The notes: generated by a model from the letters alone, not told the origin. A stretch of DNA of 64,000 nt from Bacillus cereus group sp. RP43 (GCF_040459645.1 NZ_JARVHQ010000001.1:2108001-2172000); one strand, 5' to 3'. Counted from the first letter of the stretch, positions 15,468-24,996 are shown. Translations and numbers: made by a program.

Positions 15468-16355
15468 ATGTATATGACCATAAAAGAAATTGTGGATGCA
15501 GCTAATAAAAGCCAAAAGCCAATTTATGAATTAGCAATCGAACAGGAAATCGAACAAACTAAAACTTCTTATGAAGAAGCTTGGAGTAAAATGGAAAGAA
15601 ATTTAACGACTATGGAAAATGCCATAAATAAAAGTATCGAGGGCGACGGGGTATTTTCTCCGACCGGTTTAACCGGAGGTGATGCTGTTAAAATTAAAAA
15701 CTATCGAGAAAATAGGAAAACTCTTTCTGGAGATTTGATGGTGTTAGGGATTCAAAGTGCTATCGGTGTTAATGAAGTAAATGCTGCATTAGGGGCTATT
15801 TGTGCAACCCCAACAGCAGGTGCGAGTGGGACGATCCCGGGAGTCCTATATAGTATTACAGATACGTTGCAGTTAACTCATGAAGATATGATCCATTTTC
15901 TATTCACTTCAGCGTTATTTGGAACGATAGTCGCAAATAACGCTTGTATTTCAGGAGCGTACGGAGGATGTCAAGCTGAAGTAGGCAGTGCCTCAGCAAT
16001 GGCGGCTGCAGCAGCGGTAGAAGCTGCCGGAGGAACGCCACAGCAATCTTCTGAAGCTTTCTCAACCGCATTACAAAATTTACTTGGTCTAGTTTGTGAT
16101 CCAGTCGCTGGTTTGGTAGAAATTCCTTGTGTAAAGAGAAACGCCATTGGAACGGCAAATGCTTTGGCAGCAGCGGACATCGCATTAGCCGGCGTAAACA
16201 ATATCATCAATGCAGACGAAGTTATTGAAGCGATGTATAGAGTTGGAAGACAGATGCCTCGCGAATTAAGAGAGACAGGTTTAGGCGGAATTGCGGCCAC
16301 ACCTACAGGGATTGCCATTAAAAATAAAATCTTTGGGGAGAAACAATCAAATTAA
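15468..16355 (+). CDS. sdaAA: L-serine dehydratase, iron-sulfur-dependent, alpha subunit
   Basis: Catalytic subunit, 295 residues. The conserved FSPTGLTGGDAVKIKNYREN lies near residue 62. The cysteines that hold the oxygen-sensitive 4Fe-4S cluster are in GAICATPTAGASG, GAYGGCQAEVGSASAMAAAA and LVCDPVAGLVEIPC. The end GLGGIAATPTGIAIKNKIFG is typical. AAGGGGTG precedes ATG at 15468. The gene is intact although IS scraps flank the cluster on both sides. No gene follows until the transporter at 16655, 300 bp later. Confidence 0.95.
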   Translation: MYMTIKEIVDAANKSQKPIYELAIEQEIEQTKTSYEEAWSKMERNLTTMENAINKSIEGDGVFSPTGLTGGDAVKIKNYRENRKTLSGDLMVLGIQSAIGVNEVNAALGAICATPTAGASGTIPGVLYSITDTLQLTHEDMIHFLFTSALFGTIVANNACISGAYGGCQAEVGSASAMAAAAAVEAAGGTPQQSSEAFSTALQNLLGLVCDPVAGLVEIPCVKRNAIGTANALAAADIALAGVNNIINADEVIEAMYRVGRQMPRELRETGLGGIAATPTGIAIKNKIFGEKQSN

Positions 16356-16394
16356 TAAACAGTTATCGGAAATATTGTGAAATAGTTAACAATC

Positions 16395-16560
16395 CTATTC
16401 TCTATTGTTCTCCAAAGGATGTCTGTATATTGAGAGCCATTATCACTAAAATATACTACTATATAATTAAAGTGTTTTGTACGAGCTAACAAACCCATCA
16501 GGTAGATGACTAGCGAATTTTTCGATTTTGATCAACTTAGAAGAAGGACACACGATGTGG
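16395..16560 (-). pseudogene. IS3-family transposase remnant
   Basis: On the minus strand a frame reads LLARTKHFNYIVVYFSDNGS then QYTDILWR, matching the FHSDxGSQYTS motif around the second catalytic Asp of the rve domain in IS3/IS150 transposases. Only this core is recognisable; the surrounding frame is degenerate. It lies between sdaAA and the transporter. Confidence 0.55.
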
Positions 16561-16654
16561 TGCACTTTGTAAGCAATTCATTTTTCAAGAACGGTCTATA
16601 TTCCTAATGCCTTAAAAAGAGACGGAAGAATAGGACACAAGGAGGAATTATTAT

Positions 16655-17974
16655 ATGAATGGGAATACTGCAAAAAAAATAGAATTTCAGGCTGAAAATA
16701 CTGCAGTAAAAAATGAGAAATATCCAGACCCTACAAAGTGGCATAAACAGGATACTACCTGGGCATTGAGCCTTTTTGGAACAGCAATTGGAGCAGGAGT
16801 ACTCTTTTTACCGATTAATGCAGGTTCAGGGGGGGTATTATCATTACTACTAATTACATTACTTGCATATCCAGTTATGTATTACTCACATAGGGCGCTT
16901 GCTAAAATGATATACGCTTCAAATTCTGCTGATGAGGGGATTACAGGTACAATAAGAGAGTATTTCGGAAATAAGGCAAGTATCATTTTTAACATCGTAT
17001 ATTTCGTCTCAATTTATACTATCGTGCTGATGTATTCGGTTGCACTTACAAATACTGCAAGTAGTTTTATCGTGCATCAATTGCACATGCCGGAGCCTCC
17101 AAGGGCCATTTTATCGCTTGTATTAGTACTCGGTCTTATCGCTATACTAAATTTTGGTCAAGATATCACTGTAAAGATAATGAGCATGCTAGTATATCCT
17201 TTCATAGCTTCTCTACTTTTTATCTCAATATCTTTGATTCCACAGTGGAATACTTCAATGCTTAGTTTTTCAAGTGTTACTACTGCTTCAACAGGAACAG
17301 GATATTTGGGAACGATATGGATGATACTACCAATCGTAGTATTCTCGTTTAATCATTCTCCTATGATTTCGTCATTTGTTATGAAACAGAGAGCTACGTA
17401 TGGAATAGAAGCTACTGATGCCAAATGTGCTCAAATACAAAAAGTTTGTTATATCATGACATTCGCTGTTGTTATGTTCTTTGTTTGGAGCAGTACCTTG
17501 AGTTTGACTCCAAATGATCTTATGATGGCAAAAGAACAGAATTTGTCAATCCTATCATATCTTGCTAATGAGCTTAATTCGCCTGTAATCACTATTGCAG
17601 CTCCAATCATTGCTTTTGTGGCTATTACAAAGTCTTTCCTTGGCCATTATATAGGAGCATATGAAGTAATGCGTGACATGATTATTAAGTCCGGTAAAAC
17701 ACGCGGGAAAGATATAGGAGAAAAAACAGTTAAGACAATGATTCTTACTTTTGTCGTATTAACATGCTGGTATGTTGCTTATGCAAATCCAAGTATTCTT
17801 GGAATCATTGATGCCCTTAGCGGTCCATTAGTTGCTGCGATCTTATGTTTATTACCAATGTATGCAATTCGTAAAGTGCCTGTACTAGCTAAATATAGAG
17901 GGAAAATGAGCAATGTATTTGTCATTATTATAGGTATCCTTACTGTCCTAGCAAGTATTAAGTCATTATTCTAA
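16655..17974 (+). CDS. sdaC: HAAAP-family amino acid transporter, probably serine (SdaC/TdcC-like)
   Basis: 439 residues with about 11 membrane helices. The first helix carries FGTAIGAGVLFLPINAGSGG, the GAGxLFLP signature of the hydroxy/aromatic amino-acid permease family whose characterised members include SdaC and TdcC. A second typical block is FSFNHSPMISSFV, and KSFLGHYIGAYE follows. A 40-residue hydrophilic N-terminus ends in KWHKQDTTWALS. AAGGAGGAATT precedes the ATG. Its place behind sdaAB-sdaAA strongly suggests proton-coupled serine uptake feeding the deaminase, though a 300-bp gap with an IS scrap separates them. Confidence 0.85.
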   Translation: MNGNTAKKIEFQAENTAVKNEKYPDPTKWHKQDTTWALSLFGTAIGAGVLFLPINAGSGGVLSLLLITLLAYPVMYYSHRALAKMIYASNSADEGITGTIREYFGNKASIIFNIVYFVSIYTIVLMYSVALTNTASSFIVHQLHMPEPPRAILSLVLVLGLIAILNFGQDITVKIMSMLVYPFIASLLFISISLIPQWNTSMLSFSSVTTASTGTGYLGTIWMILPIVVFSFNHSPMISSFVMKQRATYGIEATDAKCAQIQKVCYIMTFAVVMFFVWSSTLSLTPNDLMMAKEQNLSILSYLANELNSPVITIAAPIIAFVAITKSFLGHYIGAYEVMRDMIIKSGKTRGKDIGEKTVKTMILTFVVLTCWYVAYANPSILGIIDALSGPLVAAILCLLPMYAIRKVPVLAKYRGKMSNVFVIIIGILTVLASIKSLF

Positions 17975-18011
17975 TTCACTATTGTTAGTTCTGATGCAAA
18001 AATAGTGAGAT

Positions 18012-18227
18012 ATGAAAAAAGAACGAAAAATTCCTAGCGGAACTGAATTTTATATTGTTGAACCAAAGAGATCATGGTTTTGGACAAACTTTTCATCTTG
18101 GAGAGTTTGTCCTTTTTTGATTATATGCATAACTTCTATTCTTGCAATCACCTTTTTAGCTGTTTGCAATGATTTTAATCCAAGCATATTAGGGTGTCGT
18201 CCCATGTCCATCAAGCTAATAATTTGA
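18012..18227 (+). pseudogene. Doubtful ORF ending in a repeat
   Basis: 71 codons from MKKERKIPSGTEFYIVEPKR, with one hydrophobic stretch FLIICITSILAITFLAVC. There is no ribosome site, and the last dozen residues come from a repeat end (GGGTGTCGTCCCATGTCCAT). Probably a gene fragment. The 18237-18420 region beyond it reads DLEEFVLTLSYAISMRRASS in one frame, another unidentified scrap. Confidence 0.25.
18192..18222. repeat. Solo end of the MITE-like element family
   Basis: GGTGTCGTCCCATGTCCATC followed by AAGCTAA resembles the left terminus at 10866 (GCGGTACCCCATGCCCAACA, AGCTAA). No matching right end was found nearby. Confidence 0.5.
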
Positions 18228-18687
18228 AGTATTCCTTAAGGTTCTGATGAGATGTGGATTCAGTGTTAAAGGTGAAGACAACGGTTTTTCCAATGCACGT
18301 AGATATGATTTAGAAGAATTTGTTCTCACCCTAAGCTATGCAATTAGTATGAGGAGAGCTTCTTCTGTTTTAGAGGGCTATTCTACAATGTAAGTGCCGC
18401 ATGACTTCTGCATAACGATCTTCCATTATCGGGCGCATTTCTTAAAAAAGAATTGCATCTTTATTAAGAATCGAAAACCATGAGTGATTTCAATAGTAGC
18501 TGTCTCCATGGGAGGAAAGACCTCGATAACAATGTGTGAAACGAAGACATCAATGTTGTAGTCAGTATATTTAGGTAAAAACAAGTCTAAAGTTCCCTTT
18601 TTTCTAGGAATCTCGAGCATTCAACCTACTGATAAAGGGAAACCTAAGGGCATACTAAGATTATATTTAAAATGGGAGGTTATAAAT

Positions 18688-20358
18688 TTGAGTACAATAG
18701 AGAATGCATTATCTATCTTCGCCTTAGGCGGCTTGAATGAAATCGGAAAAAATATGTATGCAATTGAATATTCAAACGATATTGTGATTATCGACTGTGG
18801 CAATAAGTTTCCAGATGAAAGTTTATTAGGAATTGATTTGATTATCCCTGATATAGCTTATTTAGTAGAAAATAAAGATAAAGTCAGGGCTTTAATTGTC
18901 ACACATGGACATGAAGATCATATCGGGGGGATCCCGTTCTTCTTAAAAAAATTGAATGTACCAGTTTATGCCACACGCTTCACACTAGGATTAATTGAAA
19001 TCAAATTAAAAGAACATAAACTCCTAAGAGAAAGTGAACTTATTGAAATCAACTCAAACTCAAACTTGACAATTGGAGAAATAAGGGTAAGTTTTTTCAA
19101 AGTGACCCATAGTATTCCTGATTGCTTGGGAATAGTCTTTCACACACCAGAGGGGAATATTGTACATACAGGGGACTTCAAGTTCGATTTAACCCCTGCG
19201 AATAATGAGAATTCGGATATTCATAAAATGGCTGCAATCGGCAAAGAAGGGGTCTTGCTTCTATTATCTGAGAGTACCAATGCAGAGCGTCCTGGTTTGA
19301 CCCCATCGGAACAGATAGTAGGTGAACATGTGGAAGCAACTTTCATGAAAGCCGAACGCAAAGTTATTCTTTCTACCTTTGCTTCAAATATTAGTCGCGT
19401 TCAACAAGTCGTGAATGCAGCACAAAAAACAAATCGAAAAATTGCGTTACTTGGACGAAGTATGGTTAATGTCATATCGGTCGCTATGGAACGTGGTTAT
19501 TTAACAGTTCCAGATGGAATGTTAATTGCCCCACATGAAATCAATGAAATGGCTCCTGAAAGGGTGGCCATTTTATGCACGGGGAGTCAAGGAGAACCAT
19601 TGGCTGCTCTTGCTCGCCTGTCCACAGGAAACTTTCGCGGTGTCGACATTTTACCTGAAGATACGGTTATCTTTGCAGCAGGTCCAATACCCGGGAATGA
19701 ACGAAATATCACGAGTATCGTAGACAACTTATTTGCCCTTGGAGCCAAGGTGATTTATGGATCAGGAAGTACATCCGGAATGCATGTTTCTGGCCATGGT
19801 TATCAAGAAGATTTAAAACTAATGCTTACATTAATGAAACCAAAATATTTTATTCCCATTCACGGTGAATTTAGAATGCTGCACCATCACCGTTTGTTAG
19901 GGGAATCTGTTGGAGTAGAGCAAGGAAACACGTTTATCATCAATAATGGGGATGTCGTCGATATTGAACATACCATTGCCCGTCAGACCCGGAAAATACC
20001 GGTGGGGAATACCTACATAGACGGGGGGGATGTCGATAATATTGGGGAAATTGTGTTACGAGACCGCAAACAACTTTCAGAAGATGGGATGCTCATGATT
20101 ATTTTAACTATGAGCAAAGCGGAAGGAACGTTGATTTCTGACCCCGATACCATTTCTCGTGGATTTGTGGATAGAGATTTCTCGGAACTCCGAAGAGACG
20201 TTAATCGACTTACTATAAAAACTGTTAACGAGCTACAAGAAGCAAATAGAAACTCATGGAATGTAATGAAAAAACAAATAAAAAAATCAATACGACAATA
20301 TGTATATACACATACTAAGAAAAAACCAATGATTGTACCTATACTTATTGAAATTTAA
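18688..20358 (+). CDS. rnjA: Ribonuclease J (RNase J1-like paralogue)
   Basis: 556 residues, standard RNase J length. A metallo-beta-lactamase fold with the zinc motif THGHEDHIGG (about residues 71-80), VTHSIPDCLG, HTGDFKFD, and the beta-CASP block with LLSESTNAERPG, FASNISRVQQ and CTGSQGEPLAAL. MHVSGHG and IPIHGEFRML are the last metal ligands. The protein processes and degrades RNA from 5' ends in the cytoplasm. TTG start at 18688 follows GGGAGG. It lies alone among IS scraps and pseudogenes, so it is probably an extra copy beside the housekeeping rnjA/rnjB rather than the essential gene. Confidence 0.9.
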   Translation: MSTIENALSIFALGGLNEIGKNMYAIEYSNDIVIIDCGNKFPDESLLGIDLIIPDIAYLVENKDKVRALIVTHGHEDHIGGIPFFLKKLNVPVYATRFTLGLIEIKLKEHKLLRESELIEINSNSNLTIGEIRVSFFKVTHSIPDCLGIVFHTPEGNIVHTGDFKFDLTPANNENSDIHKMAAIGKEGVLLLLSESTNAERPGLTPSEQIVGEHVEATFMKAERKVILSTFASNISRVQQVVNAAQKTNRKIALLGRSMVNVISVAMERGYLTVPDGMLIAPHEINEMAPERVAILCTGSQGEPLAALARLSTGNFRGVDILPEDTVIFAAGPIPGNERNITSIVDNLFALGAKVIYGSGSTSGMHVSGHGYQEDLKLMLTLMKPKYFIPIHGEFRMLHHHRLLGESVGVEQGNTFIINNGDVVDIEHTIARQTRKIPVGNTYIDGGDVDNIGEIVLRDRKQLSEDGMLMIILTMSKAEGTLISDPDTISRGFVDRDFSELRRDVNRLTIKTVNELQEANRNSWNVMKKQIKKSIRQYVYTHTKKKPMIVPILIEI

Positions 20359-20457
20359 TAGGGGAAAGTTTAAAAAAAAATGTAAAAAACAAATTAGATT
20401 AATAAGAAAATACAGCAACAAAAAAGGAGGACACCCTCACAAGTGTCTTCCTTCATG

Positions 20458-21655
20458 TTACTGAAGTCCTTTCATAAAGCCTTGAATTTTTGTTGATAGC
20501 ATAAATAAGGCCATACTTACTAAGATAGATACAGCTCCAATAACTCCAAAGTAAATTATTTCTGTAGAAGGATCGTATAATTTCACAACCTGTGCATTTA
20601 TGGTTTGTGCAGATGCAGTAGATAAAAACCATAAACTTATTGTTTGTGCTGAAAAAAAGCAGCCGGAGCTAATTTTGTTGTTATTGATAACCCAGCAGGC
20701 GATAAACAAACTTCACCAATTACTATTAGTAAAAAACTAAGAACTAACCAGATAGGACTCACTAGAGAGTCTGTACCACTCATACAGGCAGGTAAAATCA
20801 TAATTAAAAATGATAATCCAGCAAACAGTAGTCCAATAGCGAATTTTTTAGTTGTTGAAGGTTGGTTTGTATTAAGTTTTACCCAAATCCATGCAAACAT
20901 TGGGGCAAGTATCACTATAAATATAGGACTTAATGATTGGAACCATGTGGAATGTATCTTAAATCCAGCAAATTGTAATTGGGTCCGTTGATCCGCATAT
21001 GTTGCTAAAATAATTGCACCTTGTTCTTGTATAGCCCAAAATATTGTGGCTGCAACAAATAGTGGAATATAAGCAAGAAGACGAGAACGTTCGACTTTAG
21101 TAGTCTTTGGGCTACGATACATATAAATGAAGTAACAAGTAGGAATAATAATTCCTAAGATACTAATTAAAAAAGTAAAACGGTTAATAGTTAATAACCC
21201 AGTGGGTATAGTAATAGCACATAAAATTATAATTACGGTTATACTTATGCTGAAGTGTTTAACAGTTTTTTTCTTTTGATATCTGTTAAAGGATTTGGTA
21301 TTTGGGTACCAGCTAAACCAAGTGTCTTTTTTTTCGTGAAAACAAATAATGTTAAACCTATTATCATACCAATTGCTGCGACTCCAAAACCAAGATGAAA
21401 ATTATATTCCTGTCCTAATGTACCAACAACCAAAGGAGCCAGAAGAGCACCTAATTTAATGCCCATATAGAAAAGACTAAACCCAGAGTCTCGACGCGTA
21501 TCTGATACACTGTATAAATTCCCAACAATGCTGGAGATATTTGGTTTTAATAAACCTGTTCCGAGTATTAAAAACACCATAGAAATAAATAGAGTAATAA
21601 TACTCCCTGGTAATGCTAGAATAAGGTGACCAATCATAATTAAAACTCCACCCAC
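20458..21655 (-). pseudogene. dtpT: Di-/tripeptide transporter (POT family), 5'-truncated and frameshifted
   Basis: Three minus-strand pieces in different frames line up in order as one POT transporter. 21655-21245: FLILGTGLLKPNISSIVGNL and SGFSLFYMGIKLGALLAPLV, the PTR2 signature region. 21122-20637: FWAIQEQGAIILATYADQRT and EVCLSPAGLSITTKLAPAAF. 20709-20458: the last helices, from ISLWFLSTASAQTINAQVV. Frameshifts fall near 21245 and 20640-20700. The N-terminal 80 or so residues, including the ExxER motif, are absent because the gene is cut at about 21660, where a different gene begins on the other strand. Confidence 0.85.
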
Positions 21656-21660
21656 AAATA

Positions 21661-22572
21661 TGGAAAGAAGACGACAATAGAGAGCTATCTAGAAGAGTAA
21701 CAAAATATTTAATTGAGAAAATCTTAGAGTGGAATGAAGAAGATATTAAACAAAAATGGAATACGCCTTTAATTGTAAAATATCGATTACTTGGTGTACT
21801 CAAACATAGTTATGATAATAGTCCCTATAAAATGATTGAATACGTATATCCTAATAGATTTAAAGAATGGGAACTTGGTATGACACCTTTAAATTTTTGG
21901 ACTAAAGAAAAAGCTCTTGAAGTATTAAAATGGACTATTGAAGAAAAAGAAAAGCTAAGCGAAGAACAATTACTAAAGGTATACGGAAAAAAATGGTTAA
22001 AAGAAAATAAACTCAGTGCGCCATTAGTTAAGTACTGGAAGGGTAGCCCTTATGCAATGATAAACTCTTTATACCCTAATAAATTTAAAGAGTGGGAATT
22101 TATTATGACTCCTAATAAGTTTTGGACCAAAGATAGGGCATTGGCAGTACTAAGATGGGCTATTCAAGAGAAAGAAAAATTAACTCCTACCCAATTACTA
22201 CAAGTTTACAGCGTAAAATGGCTAACTAATCATAAACTGATCTCTCCATGTCAGATATTATGGGAAAGCAGTCCGTACTCCATGCTAAATGATTTATATC
22301 CTGGTTAATATAAAGAATGGGAATTAAAATTTACACCTACTGGCTTTTGGACTGAAAAAAAAGCATTAGAGGCACTGAAATGGACTATTGAAGAAAAGGA
22401 AAAACTGACAGAGGATCAATTGCCATCTATCTATACACAAAGGTGGTTAATAAAACATAAATTATGGACACCATTAAGAAGATATTGGAATGGTAGTCCA
22501 TACGGGATGTTAAATGCTTTATATCCGAATCGCTATTCAAAAAATATGTTAAAAGGTTATAAAAATAAATAA
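21661..22572 (+). pseudogene. Tandem-repeat protein with ~68-residue W/K/E-rich units, truncated
   Basis: The frame is open from 21661 with no start codon, contains one TAA at 22306, and ends at 22572. It holds three and a half to four units, each running FWTKEKALEVLKWTIEEKEK, then LLKVYGKKWLKENKLSAPLV, then SPYAMINSLYPNKFKEWEF. Each unit ends in the SPYxMxNxLYP..KEWE motif. Similar repeats occur in B. cereus-group hypothetical proteins (I believe annotated DUF4046, from memory). The 5' part is lost at the junction with the transporter pseudogene. Function unknown. Confidence 0.6.
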
Positions 22573-22582
22573 TAGTTTTAAA

Positions 22583-22685
22583 GGTTCTGTCGCAAATTTT
22601 TCTAAAGTAAGCTAAACTCTGTAAAAAACAAACAAAGAGCATACAAATGGGATATTTTAAAGGAAAACAATTCAAATTGGACTAA
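22583..22685 (+). mobile_element. IS6-family element remnant (5' end)
   Basis: GGTTCTGTCGCAAATTTTTC resembles IS6/IS26-type termini (GGTTCTGTTGCAAA). About 65 bp later ATGGGATATTTTAAAGGAAA encodes MGYFKGKQFKLD then a stop, like the first residues of IS6 transposases. The rest is absent. Confidence 0.55.
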
Positions 22686-22769
22686 TAAAACAAAGACGTT
22701 AATTAAATCAACGATGTTCAGTCTAAAACATTTTTCTAATTGAACAACAATCCCCTTAGGTATTAATCA

Positions 22770-22803
22770 AAAAGAAACCTATACCAATTAGGTTTCTTTT
22801 TTC
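22770..22803 (+). terminator. Hairpin terminator
   Basis: AAAGAAACCTA...TAGGTTTCTTTTTTC, a perfect stem with T-run. Confidence 0.8.
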
Positions 22804-22818
22804 TATGGATACTAATTA

Positions 22819-22973
22819 GGGATACCGCCACATCACCATCAAGTTAAGAAATTTATTGTTATCCCAACGAAAAAAAGATTTAAACTCTTATAAGTAGCTA
22901 ATTGTAACGAAAGAAAATTTCGTTTAGGGGGGGGAACTTCAAAATATTAGCTTGATGGGCTTGGGGTAGCACC
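22819..22973. repeat. MITE-like element, copy 3 (divergent)
   Basis: Left end GGGATACCGCCACATCACCA then TCAAGTTAAG; right end TTAGCTTGATGGGCTTGGGG then TAGCACC. The ends pair over about 28 bp with mismatches. The interior differs from copies 1 and 2 but includes CCCAACGAAAAAAAGA, the complement of the TTTTTTCGTT motif. Confidence 0.6.
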
Positions 22974-23045
22974 AACAAAACACAAATTTCGTACGCTACG
23001 ACAACGTAACGATTTTATGCTGCACGTAAAAAACTGATTAGTGAG

Positions 23046-23093
23046 AGCTTATAATCTGCGGGGGATGGGCACCCCCGCGAATTTAAGTTTCAC
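23046..23093 (-). repeat. bcr1-like hairpin with altered stem
   Basis: On the minus strand GTGAAACTTAAATTCGCGGG begins it and CCCCCGCAGATTATAAGC closes the stem. bcr1 copies in this window have CAGTGGGGG / CCCCCACTG at this place. The stem bases changed on both arms, keeping the pairing. Confidence 0.5.
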
Positions 23094-23124
23094 ATTATAA
23101 AAAAGTAAGGGTCGGTACTGCTTG

Positions 23125-23496
23125 TTATTTGACTATTACTTTTCCAACCATTCCTTTCAAGTAGTGGAACCGACATATTAGTTCATATGTACCGGGAGTT
23201 TCAGGTTTTACGGTAATTGTTTTTTCTTTTCTTGACGGGACCTCGGCGTCAATTCCGAGTTTTTTTACCGTAAAGGTGTGATCTCTATTTCCTTGGTTTT
23301 TCAATAGTAACGTTGTCGTTTTCCCAGCCGGAACAGTGATGACATTCGGATTAAAGTAATCATCATTCAATTCAACCTCAATAGGCTGTCTCACAACGTC
23401 GGATTCGGCAAATATATTGAGTGATCCTAGAGCTGTCATAACTATAATCATCGCAAGTGGAATGATCAATCCAGTTAATTTCTTTTTCACAGACAT
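23125..23496 (-). CDS. Secreted cupredoxin-domain protein
   Basis: 123 residues. An N-terminal signal or anchor (KKKLTGLIIPLAMIIVMTAL then GSLNIFAES) is followed by a compact beta-sandwich: VELNDDYFNPNVITVPAGKT, RDHTFTVKKLG and TYELICRFHYLKGMVGKVIV. His in RDHTF, then Cys, His and Met in ELICRFHYLKGM give the ligand set of a type 1 copper site. It probably binds copper or carries electrons at the cell surface. ATG at 23496 follows AAAGGAGGGA. Alone, with a bcr1 element upstream. Confidence 0.85.
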   Translation of the reverse strand: MSVKKKLTGLIIPLAMIIVMTALGSLNIFAESDVVRQPIEVELNDDYFNPNVITVPAGKTTTLLLKNQGNRDHTFTVKKLGIDAEVPSRKEKTITVKPETPGTYELICRFHYLKGMVGKVIVK

Positions 23497-23573
23497 TCAC
23501 AATCCCTCCTTTCCTAAGCACTAGTGTTTTCAAATTTATAAAATATTATCACTATGAATAGGATTTGTGTAAA

Positions 23574-23716
23574 GTGAAACTTTAATCAGTGGGGGGGCAT
23601 CCCACACTGATTATCAGCCCGCACCAATCGGGCGTTTACGGGCAGTTGATCTCCCACCTAACTTCTTTGCTCCACCTGAATTTTGAGGTGGGAGTTTTAC
23701 TGCCAGTTAATGCGGG
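23574..23716 (+). repeat. bcr1-type repeat, copy 1
   Basis: Runs from GTGAAACTTTAATCAGTGGG to GTTAATGCGGG. It contains the CAGTGGGGG/CCCCACTG stem, CCCGCACCAATCGGGC and the GGTGGGAG block. GTAAA occurs directly on both sides (23569-23573, 23717-23721), consistent with a 5-bp target duplication. Confidence 0.8.
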
Positions 23717-23736
23717 GTAAATAAAAAAAGCCTCCA

Positions 23737-24996
23737 CTACCGTGGAAGCTTCTCCAAATGATGTGCAATATCAACATACATATTTGAGTAAGTCGAATGT
23801 ATTTCATTACTAGGCGCAGCGTTAGAAGAGAAGTGGACGATAACCATATTTGCTTTCGGATCGATGTAAAGAGTTTGTCCGTAACTGCCTAACACTTCGA
23901 AAGCGCCTTGTTCATTATGCGGAATCCACCATTGATTATGATAAGAAATTGAAGCGCCGCTGCCAATTGCGAGTTCGCCTTCTTGTATATTTTTTACACT
24001 TTCTGTAATAGAAGAAGGGACGATTTGTTTTCCATTATATTGACCATTATTTAAAAGTAATTGCCCGAATCTCGCCATATCTCTAGCAGTTGCATTTAAA
24101 CCGGCGCTTGCTTGTTCTACTTTTGTTTCATCTGTAACATAATAAGCGTCTTCTTCCATACCAATTTGAGACCAAATTTGCTCGCTTACATTTTCAGCTA
24201 ATGATTTGTCAGTGATTGTTCGGATAATCCAGGCGAGTGTTTCAGTTGAGCCGTTATTGTAAGAAAAAGCGGAGCCAGGTGGTGCAGTTTCTTCTGCTTC
24301 TAGTAACATATCATAAATTTTCATAGGCCCCTCGTAATTTTTACCTCGGGGTAAAATATTACTAGCTAAATATAGTTGAGCATCTTGATTTTCTAGTCCT
24401 AGTTGCATATATCCGTGAGTAGGGTATTCAGCGGAAACTTGCATGTCCAGTAATTGCTGAAGTGTAGCTTTACCAAACGGTGTATTTTTTAATTCTTTTA
24501 TGTAAGTGTTAGCTGTTTTCTCTACATTAATAAGATTTTCTTCAGCGAGAGATTGTATGATTGCACCAGTAAACACCTTTGCTAACGATGCCATTCCATG
24601 AGGATTACTCTCGTTATATCCATTGAAATATCGTTCATAAACAAGTTGACCATTATGTACAACGACAAAAGCGTCTGTTTTGTTTTCGTCTAAAAGCTTT
24701 TTTAGAGGAATTGTATTTCCAAATCTACGCTCCACAGCAAAATCGTCTAAGTTTTGTAACGCGGTAGGGAAGGCAGCAACTTGGTCAGGGTTGTTTTTTA
24801 CTTCATTTATTAAAGTGAATTCTTTCATATGTGTATACGACCAGCGTAAGTAAGGATCGTCTAACCAGTTTTCTTTTGTGACATTAGCTTTAGTGGGGGT
24901 CGTTTTATTATGTTTAAAAAAAGTAAACCCAAGCCCTGTAACTACGAATAGTAATACTAGTAACAGTAATAGCAGGGGAGATTTCTTTACATTCAT
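23737..24996 (-). CDS. Beta-lactamase-family serine hydrolase, membrane-anchored
   Basis: 419 residues. An N-terminal helix LLLLLLVLLFVVTGLGFTFF anchors an extracellular class C-like (AmpC/NylB/esterase) domain. The SxxK motif is GMASLAKVFTGAI with nucleophile Ser and Lys, the Tyr-x-Asn motif is FSYNNGSTETLAW, and the third motif region is VLGSYGQTLYIDP. Such proteins are usually peptidases or esterases rather than antibiotic-hydrolysing. ATG at 24996 follows AGGTACC; GGAGGTACCTAC is the likely site. No obvious operon partner: the next gene upstream is an MFS transporter on the same strand 100 bp away. Confidence 0.88.
   Translation of the reverse strand: MNVKKSPLLLLLLVLLFVVTGLGFTFFKHNKTTPTKANVTKENWLDDPYLRWSYTHMKEFTLINEVKNNPDQVAAFPTALQNLDDFAVERRFGNTIPLKKLLDENKTDAFVVVHNGQLVYERYFNGYNESNPHGMASLAKVFTGAIIQSLAEENLINVEKTANTYIKELKNTPFGKATLQQLLDMQVSAEYPTHGYMQLGLENQDAQLYLASNILPRGKNYEGPMKIYDMLLEAEETAPPGSAFSYNNGSTETLAWIIRTITDKSLAENVSEQIWSQIGMEEDAYYVTDETKVEQASAGLNATARDMARFGQLLLNNGQYNGKQIVPSSITESVKNIQEGELAIGSGASISYHNQWWIPHNEQGAFEVLGSYGQTLYIDPKANMVIVHFSSNAAPSNEIHSTYSNMYVDIAHHLEKLPR

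Noticed and set aside
18426..18620. Minus-strand ORF of 64 codons
   Set aside because: No ribosome site, no recognisable domain, and located among gene scraps.
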